A DNA stretch of 64,000 bases from Cryptomeria japonica (lineage: Eukaryota > Streptophyta > Pinopsida > Cupressales > Cupressaceae). The stretch spans positions 521,486,185 through 521,550,184 of the forward strand of contig NC_081414.1 of the NCBI RefSeq assembly GCF_030272615.1, written 5' to 3'. Made by a program: the position numbers and the translations under genes. Under the pieces are notes generated by a model. It was not told the DNA's origin. It did not search any database and saw only the letters and a list, made by a program, of their open reading frames with translations. Every line of letters starts with the position of its first letter. The first letter of the stretch is position 1. This document shows positions 10,160 through 20,253 of the stretch, one piece after another.

Positions 10160-11467
10160 GATGAAATTGAAGTTGACACATGACCTATTTTGTTGCATGA
10201 CTTTCTCTATTTCTACATGCCCAAATTTATTACAAACAAAATATCTACCATTGAATTTATAAACATTATATTTCCATATAGGTTTCCTCCATCCTAATGA
10301 GTTCTGCATATCGGTTGTCAGACCTTTATTTGCAGTACTGAAGCTTTCACCTTGTACAAATCAAAGTCCTCTAGAATCATCACTCTACCTTTATCTTTTC
10401 AATAAGTCATCCAACTGTGCAGCACTAATCCTAAATTTTTCTTTAAACTCACTTGCAGTAGTCAGATCATCTCTTAGAGTTATTATTTGTCTTTCAAGTT
10501 CCTGTTCATTATTCTGGGATTGCACCAAATCAGTTTTCAACAGATCATTCTCATGAGCCAATCTATCACATTCTTTAGATTTGTTCTTCAGAGATATAAC
10601 ATTATTTTCTTCCTTCTTCTTTCTATCCTCAATATATTTTGACATCCTCATAGTCGGGTCTTGCATTACATTTTGCATGAGCATGTTTGCTTGACTCAGT
10701 TTCTGACAATGTTCCTTGAATGCATTGTCATCATCCTATTTTTGCAAAAGTTCCTTCCTCCTAGCTTGAGCTGATGATAACCTTTCTTGCAGGACAATAA
10801 TGAATTCTTTAGCAGGATTCAATTGATGAGGAGGTATAATAGAAAGTATGATGAGGAGGTATAATAGAAGTTGGTCTTCTTTGAGGTTGGTGGGCTTTTG
10901 TTCTCAATGTGCTTCCCAAATCAATCCCTAGGCACAAATGGGATTCTTCTAAACCTTTCTCCTATCTCCCCCTCTCTATTCAACACTGCTTGCACCCTAT
11001 TGTATTGTACATCACTCCTCCTTACCTTCCATGCTAAGGCATTCAAATCTGAAATGAGGTCCTCTTGGGTGTCACCAAAAATGAACAAGTTTAGCTGCCC
11101 ATTCCTGGAAGAGAGGAGATTCAGCCAGTTGGACAACCAAACTTGTTCATTTTTGGTGACACCCAAGAGGACCTCATTTCAGATTTGAATGCCTTAGCAT
11201 GGAAGGTAAGGGGGAGTGATGTACAATACAATAGGGTGCAAGCAGTGTTGAATAGAGAGGAGGAGATAGGAGAAAGGTTTAGAAGAATCCCATTTGTGCC
11301 TAGGGATTGATTTGGGAAGCACATTGAGAACAAAATCCCACCAACCTCAAAGAAGACCAACTTGTATTATACCTCCTCATCATCAATTCATCTTGTAGTT
11401 TTAAGTTCTTCATCCTTTCAGCGTCATAATCCTCAAGTGCCATCTCAAGTTGCTTTTTGATAGCCAT
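10160..11467 (-). pseudogene. CZU-1 coiled-coil and zinc-knuckle protein, 5' part
   Basis: From ATG 11467, MAIKKQLEMALEDYDAER leads into a long charged coiled coil (RLAHENDLLKTDLVQSQNN, then RQIITLRDDLTTASEFKEKF at 10391-10684) and a damaged CCHC knuckle near 10250 (YFVCNKFGHVEI). It is homologous to the CZU-2 segment starting MENLRKQLEGALVDYDTEK. There is no Copia UBN2 gag domain: the coil begins within about 75 bp of the PBS. The 558-bp foldback sits inside it; removing it with one target copy leaves DELNPAKEF, matching CZU-2 DDLGSA-EFI. Stops are present (for example near 10738). Probably a divergent gag-like structural protein, by inference. Confidence 0.7.
10825..11382. mobile_element. 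Foldback (long inverted repeat) element
   Basis: Two 243-bp arms (10850-11092 and 11139-11381) are inverted copies with about 4 mismatches, around a 46-bp spacer. The left end has an extra 25-bp copy of its terminus (GATGAGGAGGTATAATAGAA). A 6-bp duplication TCAATT flanks it at 10819-10824 and 11383-11388, so it is a real insertion into CZU-1. No transposase. Each arm carries a run of coding-like sequence (FIFGDTQEDLISDLNALAW, then RRIPFVPRD), suggesting a captured fragment of unknown origin. Confidence 0.85.
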
Positions 11468-11527
11468 GTTTCATGATTTTGGTTTCAGGATCTTTCTCAA
11501 GTTGTTAAACTTCTTCTGAGGCACCAG

Positions 11528-11539
11528 GCTTTGATACCA
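11528..11539 (-). promoter_or_regulatory. CZU-1 primer-binding site (initiator Met tRNA)
   Basis: Minus strand TGGTATCAAAGC, two bases from the LTR end; one mismatch to the usual TGGTATCAGAGC. Confidence 0.8.
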
Positions 11540-11541
11540 AT

Positions 11542-12451
11542 TGTTGGGATCCAAGAAATCTAAGAGGGGGGGTGAATCAGTGTTCTATTAGTAAGATATG
11601 ATTTTACCCTTTTATAACATACACATATAAACCGGTAAATAAAGAAACATATAACTTGAAGTAAATAAACCATCCACATGAATGAACACCATAACACACA
11701 AAATTTATACATGGAAAACCTCAAAGAGGAAAAACCATGGTGGGATTTGAGACCCACAATATCAATTCACTGGCCATATGAAATATATTACATAGAAAGG
11801 GGGCCTACACATGCAGGAAGGCATACTGCCTAGAGAATAATACTCAACACAAAAGAGTCTCACTGACTACAAGCTTTTGTTGAGATAAAATAGTAATAAT
11901 GAACTCACAAAATGCATCTACAATGCCAAAAAGAGTTTCAGTTATAGCTCTGCTCTGTACCGGTTCATAAACCCTAAACACTTCTACTGGTATCTCCTTT
12001 CCTCCAAGAATGCTTTACAAACTATCTACAGATCATTGCATGATATAACATTTGCATACAAATGATCTACATACATATCCTTCACATTACACAGCTCTAC
12101 TGCCTTGTCATCTTTTCTCCTATTCCATATACATGTCATAATGACCTAATAAACTGACTTGTATACCCTTTACAAATAATATGCCTTATGTCGGCTTATA
12201 ATACATTACAAAAGATATACAATGTCGGCCTAATACAATAATTAAAAAATGATTTTACAAATAAAACTTCCTTCAGATCCTAGACTGATGTTGGCTTCCT
12301 TGAAGTGTTGGATGTCGGTGTTGGTTGTGACCCTGGATACAGAATATTGGTATCTATCAGTGAATACCTCCTAATGCTGATATATGACTTCTATAAAATC
12401 TTGTTCCCATTGATGACAACATATGAAACCAATGAGTGTCCAATGCCAACA
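11542..12451 (-). repeat. 5' LTR of CZU-1
   Basis: 910 bp, TGTTGGGATCC..CAATGCCAACA in plus orientation. It matches the CZU-2 LTRs in several blocks and shares their terminal AATGCCAACA. It has no second copy in the window. Confidence 0.75.
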
Positions 12452-13044
12452 ACGGCTTTGTAATTTTATTTAACGAGCAATTGTGAATGTGTTAAGTGAG
12501 TCTTGAACTTGAGCTTTGAACCATTAGCGAGTTGGTTCAAGGTTCAAAGTCTCCCTTTATGTTTGTTAATTGTCTTTGCTCATTCCTAGTGTTATGTTGA
12601 GCTGCAAGTTGATAGTTTTTTTTTTTTTTTATAATTGAACTTGAATAATTGAACTCCTTGCAAGTTGGTTCAAAGTTCATAAGTTCATTCCAAGTTTTGG
12701 TTCTGAGAACTTTAATAAGACTGAAGGTGGTGCGACAAAAGGAATATTCTCAGCATCTTATAATTTAAAATTATAAATTTAGAAAGAAATCATGAAAGCA
12801 TAAACCATTTGTGCGGAGTTGATGTGTAATTAAGAAAGTGTCAGGTTCCTATCAAATCATTGGTTATCTCACACATTTGAATAAATCATTATGAGGCATG
12901 TGTAGGTGTTACTCAGCTATTTTCCTTTTTTTTTAACATTTGAATTCTAAAAATTGTAAAAGTTGTAGCTACTACTATTGAAGGAGCCAGAGATGCCGAA
13001 GGTAATTTCAGCTTTATTATTTCGAGGGTTTCATATATCTAATG
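12452..13044. other. Non-coding stretch
   Basis: It contains several imperfect copies of GAGTTGGTTCAA/AAGTTGGTTCAAAGTTC (about 12525-12690) and a T-run near 12615. No gene seen; it is the target into which CZU-1 inserted. Confidence 0.4.
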
Positions 13045-14601
13045 GTGGTAGCAGGTGAGACAAGGCCAATTATTGAAGAGGTTCAATCCAAAATATCAAA
13101 GAGGTCTCCACTGACTTCTTTAGCAGTTTGAGTTACTTGCTCGAGGAGCAAAAAGAAGAACAGAGAATGAGTGTTCAATCAAATTGTTGTAGACTTGGAT
13201 CCAAGTGAAGAAACTGAAGTGACAATGGATCAACAAGTGTTGAGTAACCCTCTAGTGCAGGATATGGATGCAGGTAAGGAACCTAAAGAAGAGCCAAACC
13301 TAATGAGCATTATGACTATTATTGACCCCCCTGATGCTCAAACACCTTCGCCGCCTAAAGAAACTTCTAGCACTTCTTGATGGCTAGGAGCTTCGATTGG
13401 GAAGAAACATAATATTGTTCTTCTTACAATTCCCATGGAGGATACGGTAAGTAAGTGCCTTGGGAAAATATCTAAACCCAAGAAGCTCAAAACACAGGCA
13501 ATGGTGGAAGTTCATGAGGAAATAGGTCATTGGCTAGTTGAAGTAGCTAAACCCATCTTAGATAGAGATCTAGAAAAGGACACTCATGATGATTTTACTG
13601 TGGAGAAAAATGATCTGGTAGTTTCTTCAAGGGTTGTAGATGCTAAACATTTGGAATCCTCCACAAAGAGGATGATATCTAGGTCTTAGAAAGATGAGAA
13701 AGGCAAAAATAAACTGAAACAGGTTGTCACCCAAATGGCAAAGTACATCAACACCATACATCATCAGAGCCCTCAGACCCTGTCTCGGATGACATTGTTG
13801 TTTGACCCCAAATCACTGATAAACCAAAAACTATTAGATCAAGTCCAGAGGAGCCACATGATAGCTGAAGTATTCGATGAGTGGATTGATTGTATAGTAC
13901 AAAAGGGTTGAAACTACATTGCCAACCTGGTTAAAGTATATGAAGATGCCATAACAGTGAGGAAAGAATTAGAGCTAGAAGTTGTTGCATGGGAATAGGA
14001 AAGAACCAAATGGGTAGTGGTCTTGGCACAGATGAATGATATACCAAAATTTGGTGTGATAAAATTTCTAACTGAGAAGCCAGTAGAAAACCTAGATGAT
14101 AATGTGCTTTATGTGTCAAGGAAGAATTTCAAGTGGAGAAATTCTATCATTAAGCAAGGTCAAGAGGAATCTGCTAAATTACTTAAAGGATTGAAGGAAC
14201 TGATTGATACAATGTAGAAGGATTTAAAGTGCATTGATATAGAACTCATGAAGGAGGATGGACACAAAATTGAAGGTGTGGCAGACATGGCAAGGATCTT
14301 CAAAGAAAGAGTACAACTTATTAAAGAAATGAAGTCTCTGACCACAAATGAATTTTTTAAGGTGGTAAGGATAGAGTCGATGTTGATAGTCTGCTTTGAT
14401 CACTTGGAAGCACATAAAGAAAAATTTATGTAGGTGAATATGTACAAGGAAGTTTGGAAGAAGCGCATCTTACATATTGGACTCCCATACTTTCAGGTTA
14501 TCTTGAATTTCTCAGTAGCACATCTAGAGTGGCATAATGTGTGTGGTGTTGCAGAAAAGAAGGACAAATCAGCAGCCACTTCTTCCATGAAGAAGTCCTG
14601 A
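13045..14601 (+). pseudogene. Orphan coiled-coil-rich protein, frame kept, eight stops
   Basis: I do not recognise this protein. One plus-strand frame can be followed for 519 codons from ATG 13045 to TGA 14599-14601 without any indel, but with eight in-frame stops: TGA at 13129, 13168, 13378 and about 13909, TAG at 13687, 13996, 14215 and 14431. It is acidic at the N-terminus, then Lys/Glu-rich with amphipathic stretches (ESAKLLKGLKELIDTM; ARIFKERVQLIKEMKSL) and a C-terminus ending MKKS. Its style recalls the C-terminal half of the CZU-2 unknown protein, but I could not align them with confidence. It could be the body of another CZU-like element or an extra ORF of a Tat element. Confidence 0.55.
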
Positions 14602-15399
14602 TCAGCTTATGGATGAGTTGTCATCCTATTTATGGCCTTTATTTATTTAAGTTTCATATAGTTCAAAACAAAAAATTTCTTTTAACTTTGGGATAGAGTT
14701 AAAAAATTTAGGATTATTATCAAACAAACTCTTAGCCTAAGGGCTATAAATGTAATAAAGAAAGATTTGTTTAAGGTCTGAAAAGCTTTGATTTAGAGGA
14801 ACAGACTTGATTTTCTTTGGATTTTCAGAACTCATATTTTTCACACTTGAATGAAATGCTATATTGATACTATCTTCAAATCTATGTGTTTGAAAGATTA
14901 GCAATCTTTGTTCGGATGTATGCTAATGTGCAAGATATGTCATTTCATTACTAATTCTTTCTTAGTCTATGAATTCATTGATTTTTTTGTTTAAAAGAAG
15001 TTTCATTGTTGTTTAAATGTCTCTGATCCCCCTTGTCTTGTGAGCCATGAGTGAGAATCGATCAACATTTATACTAATTTGATTTTATTGAATGAATATG
15101 TGCAGGAGTAAAAGTCTATGAGCTTTACACTTATAAATAGATCTTTTGTAGCATTATTTTGTGTTGAGAAATGAATATGAAAGCCTTTCTCACTTTCTGG
15201 TGAAAAGTGTGTTTGTTTCTAAGTTAAGTGCATAATTTTTTTTTGAAAATCTCACGAGGAGCTGTACTCTAATGTAGAGGATGAACCTCAATTTAGTTCA
15301 CCCAACTGTTGGTTCATTTTCTTTTTTTTCATGAGGGGTATGCATGAGTCAATATTGTAAAATATATAAAATTAAAGAAAAGGAAAATCCATTAACCAA
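14602..15399. other. Non-coding stretch after the orphan frame
   Basis: AT-rich, no frame and no recognised LTR boundary. Expected Tat-2 gag and protease are not recognisable here, so Tat-2 seems to be 5'-truncated or rearranged before about 15400. Confidence 0.4.
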
Positions 15400-16560
15400 C
15401 AGGATCAAACCTCACTTGCACATTCCTTTCAAAATTATGTGCCTACTCTATCCTCTTCAATGACAACTTCTACCTTTGTTTTCCCTCCTAAAAAGGAATA
15501 ACAAAAGGAGGAAGTCCCTAAAAAGAAAGATGTCATGAAGGAGAAATTACCTATGGAGAAATATTCTTTAAAAGAAGATTCCCAAAAGGTAGATCTCCTC
15601 AAGGTACAAACATTGGAATCTGCTTCTATTAATTCTTCTCTGATTAAATCACCTTCTCCATCAAAGAGAAATGCATGTATGGGTGATGATTGGGGTTCCT
15701 TAGATTTTATTGACTCTTATGTTGGCGAATATAAGGTTGACCTTGTCCATTTGAAGTTTCCTAAGATTTTGTTCACATCAGCTACAAAAGATGACTATGC
15801 GTCCATAAAGCCAAGTGATGCTTATCATGTAGATCACCTTTTCTACATGAAACCTCCTTCATTTAGGGAATTGGAAGACATTTATGGTCCTGGATACAAT
15901 CTTGTATCATAGCTTGGCTATGATGAGAAAGCTTGTGGGCCTAATTAATAAGGAATTCAAATACCTTTGAAAGCCAAACCTCATCAACTCAACACTGGAT
16001 TAGGACATCACCCTACAGGTCAAAACATGAAGCCATGGTTAGCTATTAACATGATTTTGGTCGACCCTCTTCCTCTTAAGCTTGTTCATCTAGAGCTTAT
16101 TGATATCACTACCTTGCTTATTGAAATTCCCGTGGACCTCTTCCCTTCAGAGGATTCCTTGAAGGAGTTTCTAGGTGCATATGATAATTTTCCCTCTTGT
16201 CACAATAAACATTGATTCCCTTATTTCTTGAATACCCAAACATATTTTAGGGAATCTATTAAGTAGGGGGCACCCTTATCTTGCAATGAAGAGCATATAC
16301 CCACATCTCATTTAGAAAAGTAGAGTGCACTCCTTAGTGGTGAAATTACTGATGTCATTATGAGTGATAAAACTCCTAAAAAAGCCATCAAGGTTGGGAA
16401 GCGTTTATCTTTTTAGGATTTTAGGGAATATTCTGATCTTCTACATCAATTCCCTAACATCTTTGCTTAGTCTTATTAAGAAATGCTAGGTATTGATGAG
16501 TCAATTGTGGTACACAATATTGTTCTTAGTCCTAGTGCTAAACCAGTGAAATAAAAGATT
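15400..16560 (+). pseudogene. Tat-2 pol: protease-RT linker with G-patch remnant
   Basis: The linker between protease and RT of a Ty3/gypsy polyprotein. Recognisable pieces are DWGSLDFIDSYVGEYKVDL, then YGPGYNLVS-LGYDEKACGPN with GIQIPLKAKPHQLNTGLGHH at 15888-16010, a degraded G-patch (glycine-rich RNA-binding motif), and a segment (LPLKLVHLELIDITTLLIEI) running on to about 16215. Stops interrupt at 15910 and 15945-15950, with more between 16215 and 16560. Gypsy-R has the same order with a clearer G-patch. G-patch motifs also occur near the protease of some retroviruses and plant Ty3 elements. Confidence 0.65.
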
Positions 16561-16566
16561 CGAAAG

Positions 16567-17123
16567 ATGAATCCTAAGGTGGCCTTATTAGTCAAGGCAA
16601 AGATAGAAAATATTTTGAAAGCTAGTTTTATCTGCCCTATCGACTATGTGCCTTGGATATCAAAAATTATCCCTATCATCAAACCTGATGGTCGAATTTG
16701 TATCTGCATTGAGTTTCAATATGTGAATAAAGCTTCCATTTGGGATGATTTTCAACTCCTGAATATTGACATAATTGTAGATTCAACCATAAGATATGCT
16801 TTACTCTCTTTCATGGATGGTTTCTCATGGTACAACTAAATTCATATTAATTTGGAATATCAGTATAAAAATACCTTCCCAAATCCTTGGAGAACCTTTT
16901 GCTATGTTTTTATGCCATTTGAGTTGAAAAATGCAGGAGCAACCTATCAACAAGCTATGACCTTGATATTCCACGATTTCATCCATAATATCTTAGAATA
17001 TTATATTGATGATATCTTGGTAAAGTCTATCACTCGTCAAATGCATATTAAAAATCTTCAGTTGGTCTTCAAAAGGATTCGATTATACAAGATGAGATTG
17101 AATCCCCTTAAATATGTTTTTCA
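16567..17123 (+). pseudogene. Tat-2 reverse transcriptase, N-terminal two-thirds
   Basis: Copies element RNA into DNA. MNPKVALLVKAKIENILKAS continues to ICPIDYVPWISKIIPIIKPD, then FMDGFSWYN, a stop (16837), then NAGATYQQAMTLIFHDFI and the active site YYIDDILVKS near 17000 (YIDD, catalytic Asp pair present). The frame ends in the palm-thumb region LNPLKYVF, where an 850-bp insert begins; coding resumes at 17980 with KLLGFIISRRGIKI. Lineage is Tat by the second RNase H further on. Confidence 0.85.
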
Positions 17124-17973
17124 GTGTGGACGTCGAGAACAGTGATAACTTTAAGAAATCCCCCCTCAAAAAAATGTATAAAATCTTGGAAAATATTTTT
17201 TTTTCTAAAAATAATAATAATGTTTATTGGCAAATCTTTCCTTTTTATAAAAGAAAAATTAATTTTATTGGCAAATTTGTTAATATCATTTTTTTTTGGT
17301 AGAAAATATTGGTGAATCTTGGAAAATAATCATTGTATGCATTAATTACAATTGCATTTCCTTTCATTTAAAAATAATCACATGAAGGTTGAAATCATTA
17401 ATGAGTTTAAGGGTTAGACTATACTTTATTTGGTTTCTACCATTGACTTAAAATAATCTAATAGCCCTCTTTCTATTTTATGAGATAAAATTTACAAACA
17501 ATTTTTAATACTCATGGGACCAAAAATTTCTTTTAGACCATTGGTTTTCATTGAAGTCAACAATTCAAAAGCAATTTCAAACCCCACGAGCATTACAACT
17601 TGTAGGTACATTTTACCTCATGGAATACAATGAAGGTCATTAGATTATATTTTAAATCAATGGTGGAAACAAAATATTGTTGATATAACCCTAAAGTAGC
17701 TAATAATTATTATATACTATTGGTGATTTAATTTGGATTTCTACAATAAATTATTAAATATTGGCGAATCTAATCCAATCATGTATCAAATATTATGGTA
17801 AATCTTTAAGTTAAAAAAATTCATAAAATAAATTCTCTAGCAATTTAAATAACATTAAAATAAAAATTTGTAAAAATGTGGTGATTTGGGTCACCTTAAA
17901 AGTTGAAATTATTAGCCAAATTTGATTCCCAAATTTCAAAAAATAGCCAATTGGCAAATATTAGCGACTAAAG
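17124..17973. mobile_element. Unclassified 850-bp AT-rich insertion in Tat-2 RT
   Basis: Interrupts RT between YVF and the KLLGF motif. TTTTCA occurs at both edges (17118-17123 and 17974-17979), consistent with a target duplication. No terminal inverted repeat, coding capacity or LTR seen. It contains repeated ATTGGCAAAT-like words and a palindrome GCCAATTGGC at 17945-17954 close to the right end. It may be a non-autonomous DNA element. Confidence 0.6.
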
Positions 17974-17979
17974 TTTTCA

Positions 17980-18690
17980 CTGATCAGGAAACTTTTGGGA
18001 TTCATTATCTCTCGTCGAGGAATCAAAATAAATGCTAACAAAATTCATGCAATTGTAAACATGCCTCCACCTAGAAACATCTCCCAGCTTTGTAGTTTTT
18101 AAGGGAAAATTTGGACGATTCGCAGGTTCATGACACAATTGGCTGATTGTACTCTTCCTTTCATGTGACTGTTGAAGAAAGGTGTTCATTTAAAATGGAA
18201 TGAGGAATGCCAAGAATCTTTCAATTCTATTAATAATTATTTGGCTAATCCTCCCATTCTAGTGTTGACTATGTCTGATAGACCCTTCTTTCTTTACATC
18301 TTTGCCTTGTCCCATGCTCTGGCAACCTTGTTAGCCCAACACGATGATGAAGGTTGAGAAAGAGAAGTCTACTACATTAGTCACACCTTGATATAATATG
18401 AGACTCGATATTTTGTTATGGAGAAGAAATGTCTATCTTTCATATTTGTGACATAGAAGTTAAGGTATTATATCCTCCATACAAAAACAAGGGATATAGC
18501 TAAGAATGATATCCTTAAGAATCTCTTTTCAAAGTCTAACCTTTCAGGAAGGTTGGCTAAGTGGGTGATGTTTCTTTTGGAGTTTGACCTAAAGTTCATA
18601 ACTCAAAAGTTAATCAAAGGATAGGTCATCACTGATCAATTGGCTGAAGACCCATCTAAGTTTTTTTTCCTACCTTAGACCTTTTTCCTA
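17980..18690 (+). pseudogene. Tat-2 RT thumb and first (gypsy-type) RNase H
   Basis: Resumes with KLLGFIISRRGIKINANKI, MPPPRNISQLCSF, then RNase H: LKKGVHLKWNEECQESF, LYIFALSHALATLLAQHDDE, YYISHTL, YFVMEKKCLSFIF, LSGRLAKWVMFLLEFDLKF and VITDQLAEDPSKF. It removes RNA from the RNA-DNA hybrid. Broken by at least six stops, for example at 18166 and 18355, with little indel damage. Confidence 0.8.
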
Positions 18691-18718
18691 ATGAAGATGT
18701 ATTAGTCACTAACCACAA

Positions 18719-19000
18719 ATCTGTATGAGACATGTATTTTGATGGATTGAGATGTCAAATTGGTTCGGGAGCAAGTGTGGTCTTGGTCTCACTTGAAGGA
18801 AAAACAATCCCTCTCTCATTATGTCTATAATTTCATTGCACTAACAACATTGTTGAGTACGAAGCCCTAATTGCAGGGTTACATTTTGTGATTGCCATGG
18901 GTGTGAAATTTTTTTGCATCCATAGGGACTCTAGACTTATTGTAAATTAAGTTACATGTGCTTATCATGTTGAGTAGCTGAATTTATCTTAGTATAAGGA
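18719..19000 (+). pseudogene. Tat-2 second RNase H (archaeal-type, aRNH)
   Basis: DMYFDGLRCQIGSGASVVLV, then CTNNIVEYEALIAGL and GVKFFCIHRDSRLIVN show the RVT_3-like RNase H fold. DG near the start, the E of EYEAL and the D of RDSRL correspond to catalytic acids. A second RNase H between the first one and integrase is diagnostic of the Tat lineage of plant Ty3/gypsy elements. Stops at about 18831 and 18947. Confidence 0.8.
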
Positions 19001-19389
19001 TTTGGTAACATCCAAACTGAAATATTTCATTACTTACACCATCATGTGTATGTAATGGCAAGCATTTCTTCCCTTGTAGGCATGAACTTTGGTCAGGATG
19101 AATATTATTTCATGGTACAATTCCTCTGTTCTTCAGATGTGATTGATTAAAACCAATTTGATAGTTTCATGTGTTCTTATGTTGATTCTGGAGAACAGTT
19201 TACACAAATCTATAATTACCTCAAAATCGGAAGCTTTCCAAATGACTCCAGCAAGAGATCGTGTGTGCAAATTTGGAAGCTAACCAATCACTATATCTTT
19301 TATCTAATGTTATTTATCAAAGATCATATAATGGCCTTCTCTTGTGTTGCTTGAAAAAAGCTGAGATACCCCTTTCCCTATAGGAGGCC

Positions 19390-19800
19390 CATTCAGGCCC
19401 TAGAGGTGGGCACTTTAGGGGAAAATATTTGATCCACAAACTAATTCACATGGGGTATTATTGGCAAACAATGGAACAAGATTCCTTTTCCTTTGTCAAG
19501 AAGTGCCCCTAATGTCAACAACACAGTCGCTTGATTCAAGCCCCCACACATGAGCTTCAAACTCATGTTCCTCCTTGGCTTTTTTAGACATGGGGGTTGG
19601 ATATCATTGGAAAGTTATCTCCCCCTTCATCAAAGGGTCATATATTTATCATTACTACTACATATTATTTCATGAAGTGGTTTGAGTCTATACCATTGAG
19701 ATCAACCACCATTGACATGATTTGTGGCTTCATCATGGATAACATCATCTTTCATTTTATCTTACCTACTACCCCTATTTTTTATAATGGTATGCCATTT
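19390..19800 (+). pseudogene. Tat-2 integrase, N-terminal part, split by Copia-C
   Basis: The zinc-binding region (MGYYWQTMEQDSFSFVKKC) is followed by the catalytic core start WGLDIIGKLSPPSSKGHIFI (first Asp present) and MICGFIMDNIIFHFILPTTP. The second catalytic Asp is lost: FYNGMPFKS replaces the usual DNGxPF. Copia-C inserted after AAGAG at 19801-19805, and the domain continues at 26124. Several stops. Confidence 0.8.
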
Positions 19801-19805
19801 AAGAG

Positions 19806-20241
19806 TGTTGGTGTAAATAAATATTCATTATGGATATTATTACACTTTACTTAAGTTAACTTAGGATAATGCATTTCTTCATAGTTTGGATTTGAGACAC
19901 TTAGGGAAGTGTGCACATAGGGATAGAGCTTGTAGGAGAAATTCCACCTTTTGTGGTCTTGTTTTGTTGTTACACTCCACATTCGGTGGGTCATCCACCT
20001 CTTGTGGAATATTATATTATTTCTCCTACCTACCCCTAGTATTTTTTACCTACCCTTGTTTCTCATTGAGCCACATGTCATGATTGTGTGCTCGTACATC
20101 CATATGGCCTTGCCTATATTCATTGTATTGGGAATCTAGTTGATCATTTTCATATTGATGAGAATACAGTTTGTTCTTGTCATTCTTTTGTCTCTATTTT
20201 AATACTTTTCATTGTGCCTTTGATCTTGGCAAAATCTCACA
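19806..20241 (+). repeat. 5' LTR of Copia-C
   Basis: 436 bp, TGTTGGTGTAAATAAATATT..AAAATCTCACA, directly followed by the PBS. Confidence 0.95.
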
Positions 20242-20253
20242 TGGTATCAGAGC
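20242..20253 (+). promoter_or_regulatory. Copia-C primer-binding site
   Basis: TGGTATCAGAGC, a perfect complement of the initiator methionine tRNA 3' end, immediately after the LTR. Confidence 0.95.

Larger units (their letters stand above)
10153..12451 (-). mobile_element. CZU-1: truncated pol-less LTR element
   Basis: The 5' part of a minus-strand element: 5' LTR 11542-12451, PBS 11528-11539, then a coiled-coil/zinc-knuckle frame cut off at 10153 by the Tat-1 LTR, which probably inserted into it. LTR and coding sequence match CZU-2 (47076-53511). For example both LTRs carry CACATGCAGGAAGGC, CTGCCTAGAG and CACTGACTACA in the same order and end AATGCCAACA. The other half would lie left of the window. 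Confidence 0.75.

Noticed and set aside
10871-11360. Two nearly identical opposite-strand open frames as a duplicated gene pair
   Set aside because: They are the same stretch read in the two arms of the foldback element.
17124-17973. GT...AG intron in Tat-2 RT
   Set aside because: GT and AG occur at the edges, but the TTTTCA duplication and the lack of introns at this site in Ty3 RT make an insertion more likely. Not excluded.
17940-17975. Helitron 3' end (palindrome followed by CTAA)
   Set aside because: No 5' TC terminus at the left edge and no A/T target junction.
20242-20253. TGGTATCAGAGC sites as tRNA fragments or genes
   Set aside because: They sit at LTR ends and are primer-binding sites; no cloverleaf sequence around them.
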